Positions 1 through 11,532 of a stretch of DNA of 64,000 nucleotides are shown here, piece after piece (position 1 is the stretch's first letter; each line of letters starts with the position of its first letter). The stretch is from Microdochium bolleyi. Taxonomy: Eukaryota > Ascomycota > Sordariomycetes > Xylariales > Microdochiaceae. Below the pieces are notes generated by a model, which was given only the letters and a program-made list of their open reading frames with translations, was not told the DNA's origin and searched no databases. Made by a program: the position numbers and the translations under genes. The DNA is taken from positions 186,001-250,000 of the forward strand of contig KQ964262.1 of NCBI GenBank assembly GCA_001566295.1, in the 5' to 3' direction.

Positions 1-1657
1 GTGCCGGCATTGCGTGAGAGCAGCCTCAGCCTCGGTATCGCCGCGGCGGGACTCGATGCTGACGAATGCTGTAGTACCGACGCTACTAGCACAGGAGTAG
101 AGCCTCGCCAAGTGCCGCGGCTGTTATTGCTGCTGATGGCCTGGACGGCGTGCACGACGGCGGCCTAGTCCATCGCCGACAGCTGCCGCACGAGTCGCGT
201 CCTGAAGCCAAGATTGCGTACCTGACGCGGTGGCGGCTGAGCGGCGGTGCGGCGGTGCGACATCGGGACTAGGGCTGCCACGAGCAGGACCCGACCGATG
301 GGTCGACAAAGGTCCAGGGTCTGCTCCCCACGTGGCATCGTCTGCAGACTGAGTTGACGGACTCGCATGTGACGCACCCTGTCCGTCTCTTGTGAGAGCC
401 TGTTGGCGCCATGGCTTTTTTCTTCTCTTTAGTACACCGTCTTTGCGGAGCATGCGCGGAGTCCGCGAAGAGTGGCTGGATCGGTCGACGTGGCGCTGGG
501 CGGCCTGGGCCTCATCTCGCGCGAAGAGGCTGTCGGTGGAAAGAAGGTGTCCGGACAGGCGGGACAACGGTACAATGCCCCATTGTAGCCTAGAGCCGTG
601 CTTGTCCGTGGGCCCTTGTCCTGTCTGCCACGATGGGCCCAGGGTCCATCCGAGCCCATTGTCGGCAGCAGAACGATTTGATCCGACAGCTCCGAGCTCC
701 AGGAAGACTTGACAGGGGGCCACGTTCTGCTCCACTCGTTCTTCGGACCACAGACCGGGTGTGGTCGTTAGCTCCGATGCTGAAAGGGCTTGGTTAGACC
801 GCAGCAAGCCACCTTTCCGATCTGGGCCTTGCGTGTCAAAATCTGCTCCAGCCTTCTTCGATCTGTAGCCACAATTGGCATGCAGCCCAGTCGATCCGGA
901 TGGAAGAAGGACATGATGTTTCGATAGACGAGCTACTCCGGTCTCTCGGGCAGAGTTTGGGTCTCGGTCAGGACAGGGGCAGCCTTACGATGGGACAGAG
1001 AGATTCTAGCGTTGCGAATGGTGGAGAAATTCTTATCGGGCCCCGTCACAAGACCAAGTCGCGACAGGGCAGGCTGCTCGGCTGCGATGCTTGTCCCACG
1101 AGTCGTCACGCCAGCTGAAAGCGAGGGCGTCTAGACTATTGCATCTAGCGGCCGCCATAACAGGGGCACAGCGCCGGTCTGGTTTCGCGATCTATGCCTT
1201 CCAGACTCTAGTTCGCCTTCCACGACGTCGAACCTGGTACGATGCCTTTGCCACGCTCCACGAGTCCCGCCAGTTTGGTGCACACAAAGCTTGCGAGGCC
1301 AGATCTATGCCCCTGTCTAGATTCGGAAAGCGGAGGGTCAGTCCTTAGTATTCGATTCAGCTCAGAGCGATAAAGCAGCTGACTTGGGCAATTCCAGCCA
1401 GGCCTTGAAGCGCCACACATGACCGAGGACGGAGTAGACCAGGCGAGTTCCCAATGACAGGAAAGTAGCTGTGATTTCGCGCGCGGCGGACGTCCGGCCA
1501 TGCCGGAGCAGAGGCCCCCGTCGCGGCCATATAACATGTGCCTCATCCTACCACCTGAAGCACAGTCACGACTTGGCCCTTTTGGCTGGTCTTGGTTGTC
1601 TCTACTACCGTGTCGGACGCCAACTCTTCCTTTGTGCCGACTCACTTCGCAAATACG
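1..1657. other. left-edge region, no recognised gene
   Basis: Several open frames exist on both strands (the longest is about 227 codons on the minus strand, 124-807), but they are rich in Arg, Ser, Pro and Gln, overlap one another and match no family I recognise. The last 130 bases hold a TATA-like ATATAA at about 1529 and presumably the promoter and leader of the pectinesterase gene. Confidence 0.5.
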
Positions 1658-4600
1658 ATGGCTAAGCTCGCCTCCTTGTTGCTGCTTGGCCTTTTCGGCT
1701 GGAGTGCCGCCCAACAAGGTGCGAGGACCGAATCCACTGTTTCAACTTCTTCCACTCGTTTGCGATGCGGTGCCCGCTCAGTCGATGCCTCTTCTTCGTC
1801 GCCCTCGTCGACTTCAGTTGAGACCTCTTCTACGTCACCGTCACCAACTTCTTCTGCTGTCTTGTCATCTCTTACATCTATCTCGAGCGCTCTCTCGCAG
1901 TCGTCTGGCACCACGTCGGCCAGCATTGCACCGGCTTTGTCTGCTAACACGGGCCTAGCCGTCACTGTTGCTTCTGACGGAAGCGGCCAGTATACCAATA
2001 TCAATTCGGCCATCTCGTTCGCCCAGGCCAACAGCATTCCCACTGTCACTGTCAAGGCCGGCACATACACCGAGACCATCTTGATCTCTGGAACCGCCGC
2101 GGTCACCGTCGTCGGTGAGACCGCAGTGACCGGCAGCGAATACTCGGACAACCTCGTCACCATCACGAATGGCGTTGCGGACGCGGCGCCAGTCACCTTC
2201 AGTACGAGCGGCTCGAAGGGAGTCTCTTGGAAGAATCTCAACTTCGTCAACTCGAACGTTGGCTCATCGGCTGGCGTCTTCTTCCTCCGGGGCTCCCGCA
2301 ATGCCTTCTACGCCTGCCGATTCATCGCCGCCGGCCCCATGGGCTTCACCGGTAGCTACGCCTCGGGCGTGATCGCAAATTCCTACATCGAGGTCGCAGA
2401 CAAGGCTTTCGCCTCGTACGCCAGCATGTACGTGTACAACACGGTCATCACCGCCACCAACAATAACGCCCTGCTGGTGTACACCAAGGGCGCCGTCAGC
2501 TCGGCCGGCAAGCAGTACAACGCGACGACGGTCATCGACAACTGCCGGGTCATCCAGAAGGCGGGCAGCGCCAACTACAACGTGTACATGGCGGCCGCCA
2601 ATGGGCCCGGCTCGGTGACCGTGTACCGCAGCACCTCCATCGCAGGCTTCGTCGCCAGTAGTGGTGTCTACGTCGATGCAACCTCGCAGGGCCCCCTGAA
2701 CAGTTTCATCGAGTCTGGCACGACCGGTGCCGGAAGCTACCCGAACTTCATCACGGCTCGCAGCGCTTACGTCTCATGGGTCACCGACCCCTCCCGCCTG
2801 GCTCCTTACGACATCTCCGTCTTCTTCACCACGGCTTGGCCGTCCGTCGCCGTGTCTGACGTGAGTTGGATCGACGCGGGTGTATTGGCCTCGATCAAGA
2901 GCACAAGCTCGAATGGCTTAGGATCATCGTCATCCTCATCCGTCGTGTCATCCTCGACCTCCTCATCTGCCGTGTCATCCTTGTCCTCCTCATCTGTCGT
3001 GTCATCCTCGTCCTCCTCGTCCGCCGTGACATCCTCATCCTCTACAGTGTCCTCGGTGTCGAGCACCGTCGAGTACTCGTCCACCACCAGTTCGTCGTCG
3101 GGTGTGAGTGCCACGAGCACAAGCTCCAGCGCTTCCGTGTCGAGCACGAGCACTGCCAGCATCGACAGCTCCTCGAGCACCGACAGCTCCTTGAGCACTG
3201 CCAGCACTGCCAGCACTGCCACCTCCACTAGCTCTGTTGCCACCTCCAGTACCACTAGCTCTGCTGCCACCTCCAGCACTGCTAGCTCTGACAGCTCCTC
3301 TACTATTAGCACTGCTTCTACTACGTCGTCCAGCCTCTCATGGTCAACATCGAGCTCTGCTACCACTTCCGCTAGTGTGGCAGCATGTGTGCCATCATCG
3401 GTGCCGGCCACGGCCCTTGTTGTCGGCCCGGTAGGCTCCTCGTGCGCTACCTACAACAGCATCGCCGCGGCGGTGGCTGCTCTCCCCGCCGACTCAACGA
3501 CCCAGTACATCTACGTGCTGGCTGGCACCTACACCGAGAAGCTCTCACTCAACCGCGTAGGAACCACCATTTTGCGAGGTGAGACGGCCAATCCACTCTC
3601 TTCGTCATCGAACAAGGTCACCATCCGCAATTCTGCCGCTCTTTCTTCCAGCGCGGGCGGCTCAAGCGGCACCGCCACATTTTCTCTCCAAAAGTACGAG
3701 GCTCAGCTGGTGTCGTTCTACAATATCAACTTCGAGAACAGCGCCCCGGCGCAGACCAACTACATCGCCGTTTCTGTCGTGTCCAAGGGCACCAAAGTGG
3801 GTTTCTACGGCTGCAACATCAAGTCCTCCCAGGGCTCCCTCTACCTCGACTACGGCAACGTCTTCTTCACCAGCGGTCGTATCGAAGGCACCACTGACTT
3901 CATCTGGGGCATCGGCTCAGGATACATCCACAACTCCGTCATCGTCTCCTCTAGCACCAACACTGGCCAGACAATTGCCGCTCAGAGGTACCAGGGCCAG
4001 TACGGAGGTTCTCAGGTGGTCTTTGACGGTTGCGCTGTGGTTCCTGTCGACAAGACAGTCCCCCAGGCCAGCTACTATCTTGGTAGAGATTACAGCAACA
4101 ACGCCCAGGTCGCCTACATTAACTCCTACCTCGACGGTCACATCCAGGCTGCCGGCTTCAGTGTCGCCAGCCCGGCCGCCTTCACAGGCAATTTCGCTGA
4201 GGCGAACAACACCGGACCTGGTGCTACTACCTTGGGACGCATTTCTCAGGATCATCTGCTGACTGACGCTTCGGCCTACACTGTCAAGAAGGTCCTCGCT
4301 GACGACAGCTGGCTCGACTCTGCTGCCATTGCTCCTCAGCAGGCCTGGCCCGACTCGGTCTATGCCGTCACGACATCGTCTACGATCTCGGCGACCGCAA
4401 CGTCAAGCCAGGGTAGCTCCAGCACTGCTTCCAGCTCCACCACCTCGTCTGCTTCTGCTTCAGCTTCCGCGACGTTCACCGTGGCCCCTACCCCGGCTAC
4501 CGGCGAATTTGGCACCGTCTCCTCCGCTGTTGCTGCTCTCCCCGCTGATGGCCAGCCATACACCATTTACATCAAGGCCGGCACATACACGGAGCAGGTC

Positions 4601-7600
4601 AGCATCACGCGGAGGGGCAAGGTCACTCTCCGTGGTGAGACTACATTCGCGAACGACTTTACAGGCAACAAGGTCCTCATCAACTTCAGCCGGGGTGTCT
4701 CGACCAGCTTGGGTCAGAATGAGATCACGCCTGTCATGAATTGGAAGAACACCGCTGGTGACGGCCTCGCGCTGTACAACCTCAATTTCACAAACACATA
4801 CCCTCAGCAGCCAAGCACTGCCGCTCTTGCCGCAGACTTCTTCGGCACCAACATGGCTGCATATGGATGTGCCTTTGTCGGCTTTCAGGACACTCTGCTT
4901 GTGAACCAGGGTGTACAAGTCTTCAGCAACTCGTACATTGAGGGCAGCGTCGATTTCATCTGGGGCTACAGCAAGGCCTACTTTTACCAGTGTATCGTCG
5001 CGTCCAATACGCCGAATGCCTACATCACGGCCCAAAACAGGCCCAGTGCTTCGTGGGCCGGCGGGTTCGTCTTTGACACGTCCGTCATCACGTACACGTC
5101 CACCTTTGGGTCCAGCTTCGGCAACACGTTCCTGGGCCGTCCATGGTCCCAATTTGCCATCACCGTCTACATGAACTCGTTCCTTGACAAGCACATCTCC
5201 CCTGCTGGCTGGAGCGTCTGGCAGACAAGCAACCCCCAGACCTCGAATGTCATGTTCGGAGAGTACAACAACGTTGGCCCAGGCAGCTCGACCGCTTCCC
5301 GCGCATCATTCGCGACGCAACTCACAGCCGCCCAGGCCTCGCAGTACTCTCTCGCCAACTTCATTGGGAGTACCAGCTGGATCGATCCCGTGGCATATGC
5401 GTACGTTCCGAGCTACAGCCTCACCGGAGCCCCCGCGACAACGGACCCAACCACGCCTACCAACCCGGCCCTGACTCATCCCACGAGTGGCACTGTGCCT
5501 CCCGCCGGCGCGGTCCTCGTTGCCGCCGATGGTAGCATCGCTGGCGCCTTCTCGAGCCTCACTGCCGCGCTGGCGAGTTTGCCCGCCGATGCCAGCAACC
5601 AGATCATTTTCATGTACCCCGGAACCTACCGCGAGCAGGTGCCTGCCGTCAGCCGTCCTGGCCCGGTCATGATCATGGGATACACCAGCGACGCGCCTGG
5701 CAAGGGGTTCAGCGCCAACCAGGTCACCATCACCCAGGCCCGCGGCCTCTCAGTCAGCCCCCCAGTCCCTGGGCACTCCAACGCCGAGACCGCCACCATC
5801 TCGACAGCCAGTTCGAGCATCTCCTGGTATAACATCAACATGGTCAACTCGGACAACCTGGACGGCGCCATTCCCAGCTATGTCACCCTTGCCGCCAGCA
5901 TCTACGGCGACAAGATCGGCTTCTACGGCTGCTCCTTTGTCGGATGGCAGGACACCCTTCTGACTGGCGCCACGAGCGGCATGCAATACTACGAGAGCTG
6001 CTACATCGACGGCGCCATTGACTTCATCTGGGGTTACTCCAAGGCGTACTTCAAGGGCTGCACCATTGCCGCTAAGCGTGCAGGTTCCGCTATAACGGCT
6101 CACAGTCGCGCTAGCCTGTCCGCCGTCGGTGGTTATATCTTCGACCAGTGCTTGTTCACTGCTGCGGCCTCCGCTCCTGCTGACCTCACGGGTCAAGTCT
6201 ACCTCGGCCGCCCCTACTCCGCGTACGCTCTTGTCGTAGTAAAGAACAGTTACCTGAGTGAAATCATCCGGCCGTCTGGCTGGAAGGTTTGGTCCAAGAC
6301 CGATCCTCGTACTGACCACGTCACCTTTGCCGAGTACAACAACGCCGGCCCGGGCAACTGGGAGAACAACGCCGCCGCGCGCCAGGACTTCCAGTACTGT
6401 AGTCTTCTTACAAGCGATTCGTACACCCTGAGCAGCGTCATGTCGAGCACTGACTGGATCGACATGACCTACTGGGATCAGATCCAGACACCAGCACCTA
6501 TCACCCCTACTCCTCCTCCTACTCCCACCCCAGGCACCCCAATCGTATACGATGGCACAAAGCCACCGGCTGGTGCGTTCATCGTTTCCAAGACACCAAT
6601 CGATGGCCAGACGACGTACGACACCATCCAGGCTGCGCTCAATGCCCTCCCTGCTTCCAGCAAAACAACGGCGACCGTCTTCATCTACCCCGGTACCTAC
6701 AACGAGCAGCTCATCCTCAGCAAGTCTGGCACGACAATCCTGATCGGCTACAGCTCTGCTTCCGGTGACTACTCCAAGAACCAGGTCACCATCACCTTCA
6801 ACAAGGGTATTGATACACAGGCCAAGTTGTCCAACTCCGACTCGGCCACTGTCTACGCCACGGGCAACTACATGCAGGCGGTCAATATTAACTTTGCCAA
6901 CACCTTCGGCACTGCCAACAAGTAAGTGAAAGGAAATTCTTTTCCTTTTCAAGAAAACCATCACTGACCTTCCTGCCCCCAAAAGCTTTGCCTCGCTCGG
7001 CTTCGGTGTGAAGAGCAGCAAGTATGCTTCTCTCTACGGCTGCCAGATCTACGGAAACCAGGACAGCTTGCTCATCAATGGCTTCCTGTTCGCCTCCAAC
7101 TCGTACATCGAGGGCAACATCGACATGATCTGGGGCTCTGGCGCCGGATATTTCCTCAACAGCACCATCTCACCCAACCGTGACGGCGTGGCGCTTACCG
7201 CCAGCAAGCGTAACGCCACCGCCACGCCCGCGGGCTTCGTCTTTGACCAGTGCACCATTACACCCGCGCAGGGCGCCAAGTACTCGTCCATCGCCTTGGG
7301 CAGACCTTGGAACGCCATGGCTCGCGTGGCTTACATCGACAGCTACCTCGACTCATGTATCGAGTCCACAGGCTGGGACCAATGGACTAAGACTGACCCC
7401 CGCACTGACGGCGTCTTGTTCGGCGAGTTCGCCAACGACGGGCCTGGATCTGGCCTGTCTTCGCGTGCGGCTTTCGCCACCAAGCTGACCGCTGATACCG
7501 CAGCCCAGTTCCAGCTCAGCAGCTTCTTTGCCACCACGTCGTGGATCAACATGACGCTGGTTTCCGCTGTGCCGTTCCAGGCTGGAACCGTGGTTGTACC

Positions 7601-8969
7601 TACCCCTATCTCCGTTTCGAGCACAGTATCGAGCACAATGTCGACCTCGTCGACCACTTCGAGCAGCGTCCCCGCCACGACCACAACAGTGTTTACCACC
7701 CAGGTCTCTACCCTCAAGGAGACTCTGTTTACCTCCATTGTTGCGCTGGAAACCACGACAACCATCAAGACCACGCTCATGATTAACGCCGCCACGACCA
7801 TCACCCCTGATGCTGTCACGAGAACAAACGTGGTCAAGACAACCACGACCGAGTTCGCCACTATCCAGAAACCTGACGTGACAGTCACCCAGAAGACCAC
7901 GACGACCGTCAATGTCGGCACCACTGTCACACCCGCCCCCGTGCTGGCGACTACCACCTCCGTGGCGACCTCGACCAGCACACAGGTCATTACCGAGAAC
8001 GCAAAGGCCGTGACGGTCAAGACCACGTCCGAAATCACAGTCTGGACCACTAGCACGCCCAAGGTCGCGACCACGACGCAGACCATCCTCTCCACGCAGT
8101 CCTTCACCAGGACGAGCACGCCGAAGCCCGTCACGGTCCGCGCCACCGAGACTCTGGTCATCGGCGATGGCAGCGCGACCACCATTACAGCCAAGGCTCT
8201 CACGACTACTTCCACCGTTGTCGTCACAACGACCCGCACCTCAAAGAGGACGACCACGCTGACGTGCATTCCGACCAACAACCCATCCAAGAGATCTGTC
8301 GGAGGTGACGTGGACATCATCGCCGAGTATCTCGCTGCTCGTGCCGATGCACCTGTGACAGTCACTGTCACCGTGCTGTCGACGTTCAGCACCTACGTCA
8401 AGACCTCGACCATCACGCTTCCCGGCAACACAGCCACCACAGAGCTCGTCACAACCAAGACAGAAGGCAAGCCCGTCACCCTCAAGCCGTCCACCGTTAT
8501 GGAGACTGCCCTTGCCGTGCAGACCCGCGCCGCGACAGTCTCCCTCGACGGCACGACCGCCACCCAGACCGCGACTTTTGTCGTCTCCTCGGGCAAGACC
8601 TCCACGCTGAAGCCCAGCACGATCAACATCCTCGAGCAGACCACGACGACTGTCGTCGCGCGGACCACCACCACGCTGCCCGCGGCCATCGTCACCGTCG
8701 TCGTGATCCAGACGCGGACGGCCACCAGCGTGCTCCCCCAGCAGACCGTCACCGTGACGCAGCAGGACGTCGACTCCACCACCACGACCGTTGTCCTGCC
8801 CGTCTCGACCGCGACCATCTCTACCACGGTGCGCTCTACTGTACCGCCATCTGCGACTGTGACCAACCGCGCGACCGTCACCAAGACTACCACGTCCAAG
8901 GTGACCGCCACGGCTACGAGCTGGGTGACCAAGACGAGCAAGGGTGCCAAGCAGTGCACTGCGGCCTAG
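1658..8969 (+). CDS. giant secreted protein with five tandem CE8 pectinesterase-like domains
   Basis: Two exons (1658-6921 and 6986-8969) around a 64-nt GTAAGT...AAAG intron give about 2415 aa. The start is the ATG before a signal peptide (MAKLASLLLLGLFGWSAAQQ); an upstream in-frame start would bury it. Five right-handed beta-helix pectin methylesterase-like domains follow, at about residues 99-411, 578-905, 942-1250, 1282-1608 and 1628-1950. They are separated by Ser/Thr- or Pro/Thr-rich linkers and end in a Thr-rich tail of about 460 aa. CE8 enzymes de-esterify homogalacturonan using a Gln/Asp pair, a second Asp, and an Arg and Trp. Domains 3 (QDTLL, DFIWG, LGRPW) and 5 (QDSLL, DMIWG, LGRPW) keep all of them. 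Domain 4 has LGRPY. Domain 2 has QGSLY and LGRDY. Domain 1 has only the GTYTE strand motif. Ordinary fungal pectinesterases are 300-400 aa with one domain. The tail lacks a hydrophobic GPI signal and has one Lys-Arg site. Confidence 0.9.
2925..3370 (+). repeat. degenerate Ser/Thr-codon repeats in pectinesterase linker 1
   Basis: Imperfect tandem blocks built from TCATCCTCGTCCTCCTC-like and GCCACCTCCAGCACTGC-like units encode a linker that is almost all Ser, Thr, Val and Ala between CE8 domains 1 and 2. Such stretches are usually heavily O-mannosylated in fungi and change length by slippage. Confidence 0.8.
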
Positions 8970-9714
8970 AGGAGCGGGGTAGGAAGAGGCACGTTAATGT
9001 AGAGAGTTGAAGTGGGAGCTAGCTATATAAATATAATACTGTCAAGATCCAGCCTATCCGGGCGTGGCTACCTTGACGAAGTTTACAAGTAGCTAATGAA
9101 GTGAGACGAGTGCGTACACAAGAGACTAAATTACATTATTAGCGAATGGAAAACGGATGCCCTTAACGGACCGCCTATAACGGTCTACCGGCCTCGAAAA
9201 GGTCTTCTTTTGCGTGTCTGTTTTTCGAACTGAGGGGGGGGGGGGGTCTCAGCCCTAAGAGGTGCGAGTGCGATGGCCCTCGACGGTCCATCACCAGAGA
9301 GGGTTCTATATAACAAAGCGTACTTGAGGCAATTATCTCTGGTGCTTGAATGCGGTATCTGCAGTCCCGGTTAGCAAAGACCCATTTCTCCATGAACCTG
9401 AGCAGGGGACACTCGAGTGAGGTCGCTGCTCATTGGCCGTCACTCCCTACGGCTGACAGCGACGCCATGGCAAGGCACAACACGGGGCACTCATGCAGGA
9501 TGCCTTGCCGCAAAATCGATTGGCTCACAAAATTGGCCGGAGGACACAAGTGGAGAATCACACCCTCTCGGAATCGTTCGGAGGGAGGCCCTGCTGTGCT
9601 GTGCTGACGCGAGGGGGGCAATCACTGTACCGCAAGGCTCGCGGAAGAGCATATTTCGAAAAGCTCAACAAGTCAAGTTCCGAATGATCATCAAAGGGAA
9701 GCACGCAGCCAAAG
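8970..9714. other. intergenic: pectinesterase 3' region and upstream of tail-anchored protein gene
   Basis: An AT-rich stretch just after the pectinesterase stop (ATATAAATATAATA at about 9024) is a likely 3' UTR/polyadenylation area. It is followed by a 13-G run (9234-9246) and a short peptide-like repeat near 9649. No supported gene. Confidence 0.5.
9234..9246. repeat. 13-base poly-G run
   Basis: Thirteen consecutive G residues, followed by TCTC. A homopolymer of this length is prone to sequencing and replication slippage. Confidence 0.95.
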
Positions 9715-10810
9715 ATGAGCCTCGACATCCAAGGTGAGCGCTCGTTTAACTTATCGCTCCCTCCTTCGAACGGCGCCGCTCGCCGCGCCTACTTTGAGAA
9801 GCTCGGCGAGTACAGCAGCCTGCAGGCCTGGGCGGCGACGGTGTGGGGTGATGACGACCCGCGACCAGAGCCCTTCCGCGTCTCCAGGTCTGGGGAGGCA
9901 AGCTGGAGAGTCGTGCGCGACAACCATGCCGAATGCCGGCTCGTCGAGTCCGGCCCGGCCCTTGGCGACGGCGGCAGCTTTAGCTTAGTGGCGAGGATCT
10001 ACGACTTCGACGTGGGCGCCAAGGTCCGCCGGTATAGAGCACGGAACCTGAAGCGGGTGCTCGCCTCCGGGAAGGCTATCGCGAATGGCAGATTGGGCGC
10101 GCATAGCGTTGTCCTACTCGCGTACCATGAAAGCGAGCTGTCCTCTCAGTTCCTACATAGGGCACTTCGACATCGGGAGCTGATTGAAAGCCTGAGAAAC
10201 GATGGTAAGTCCATAAGCGAGCGAATGTATCAACGGGCCAGACCAACAGAGCTGACACTGCGGACCAGTTGTGGTGTCGCCGCGCAAGACATGGAGAAAG
10301 CAAGAGGCTCCGTCAGCGGTCACCAGTTCTCGCGTGCCCGATCACGTCCAAACGGGTAGCCTGGAATTTTACAAAGTTTGTGATAGTCTGTTTCGAAAGC
10401 TGGACCGCCAACGTTTACCCCAGCTAGACGATGCAACTATGCAGCTCGAACGACAGTACGACGTTACATCTCGATCGGAGGCAGATGACCAAGCGAGGGG
10501 TCAGGGTTATGAGCGCAGTCGCGGTCCAGTAGTCGAAGACTCCCAGCCATTTCCAACGGGCGTGTCAATCGAGGTCGAGACTGTGGCTGCAGCTGCAGCT
10601 GCCCCTGGAAAGCGGCAACGAACGGCATTGCCAGCGTTTACAAGTACCGCGCGTGACCGCAGGCCTGGTGTACGGCCCGGCACGCGCACTCGCTTCCTGA
10701 AGATTGTACGCTCGAATTCACGGCTCCTGTGGGTCGTCGTCCTCTACTTTCTGTTTAAATACTCCTTGAGGGTTGCTGTACGTGGTGGTGGCCTGGGGGC
10801 GACTGGGTAG
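9715..10810 (+). CDS. hypothetical protein with C-terminal membrane anchor
   Basis: Two exons (9715-10204 and 10269-10810) with a 64-nt GTAAGT...CAG intron carrying a GCTGAC branch site give 343 aa in a continuous frame. The N-terminal half is a basic, folded-looking region containing AYFEKL and AATVWGDDD. The middle is charged and low in complexity, with an Ala run (VAAAAAAPGK). The last 45 residues carry one hydrophobic helix (LLWVVVLYFLFKYSLRVAV) followed by a short glycine-rich tail, so it is probably tail-anchored with its bulk in the cytosol. I do not recognise the family. The ATG at 9715 is the first in frame after a stop at 9685-9687. Confidence 0.6.
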
Positions 10811-11532
10811 CCTGCGAGTGGCTTAGCGGTCCTGGCATCAGGCGCCAGATGCTGGATGCGGGCTGTAGTGATGTTTTGACTTGATTGTACGCTAAGGGAG
10901 CCGATGTCAAAACGGAGCGTGTGCAATGGGATCGTAGTGGTCATTTTGTTATCATTTGGACACAGGACCGCGGGCATTGTTGGTATGGTTAGCAAGTCAT
11001 TTGAAAACACAGACATGGTACAAAGTGATGAGCTAAGTTGACCTTCCAACAAGCGATTAGTACACAGTACGAGGGAGAAATAATGATTAACTACCCTAAG
11101 CCAAGTAGCGCAATGACACACGACCATTTGATCTTACGAGGCTGTCCACCGGAGTGGTCAGGAACAACGATCGAGTCTCGGACATGCCAAGAGCAAGAAA
11201 CGTTGGCCGGAGAATGTGAAAAAGCTCCATAAATGGAGCTGCGAGTCCAGGTAAATAAAGGCGGAATAACAAGGAGATCCGGTGTGGTCTCGAGGACCCC
11301 GGTTTTCGTGGCGCGTACTTAGCCTAGGCTTTGCAACCCATGGCGAAGTGTCAAGTCCACAGGCTCAGGCCAGCAACATGATCATCAAGTAAAGCTCGAA
11401 AGTGAGTAGCATTCCCCCGCCGAGGAGCGGCTGCATCGTCAAGAATCGAGTCGTATGAGGTCCAGAACAGCTCCCACGAGAACGGCGATATTCTAACCCT
11501 TCGCTTCCGTCAATGTGTCTCCTCTTTCAGCT
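10811..11532. other. intergenic between convergent genes
   Basis: Only short, unsupported frames are present. It separates the 3' ends of the tail-anchored protein gene (plus) and the C2H2 gene (minus). Confidence 0.5.

Noticed and set aside
124..807. 227-codon minus-strand frame at the left edge
   Set aside because: Arg/Ser/Gln/Pro-rich, no domain, overlapped by other equally poor frames.
5750..8959. Long minus-strand frames of 423, 349 and 188 codons under the pectinesterase
   Set aside because: Shadow frames of a strongly codon-biased gene; the Val/Thr-rich translations mirror the Thr/Ser repeats on the coding strand.
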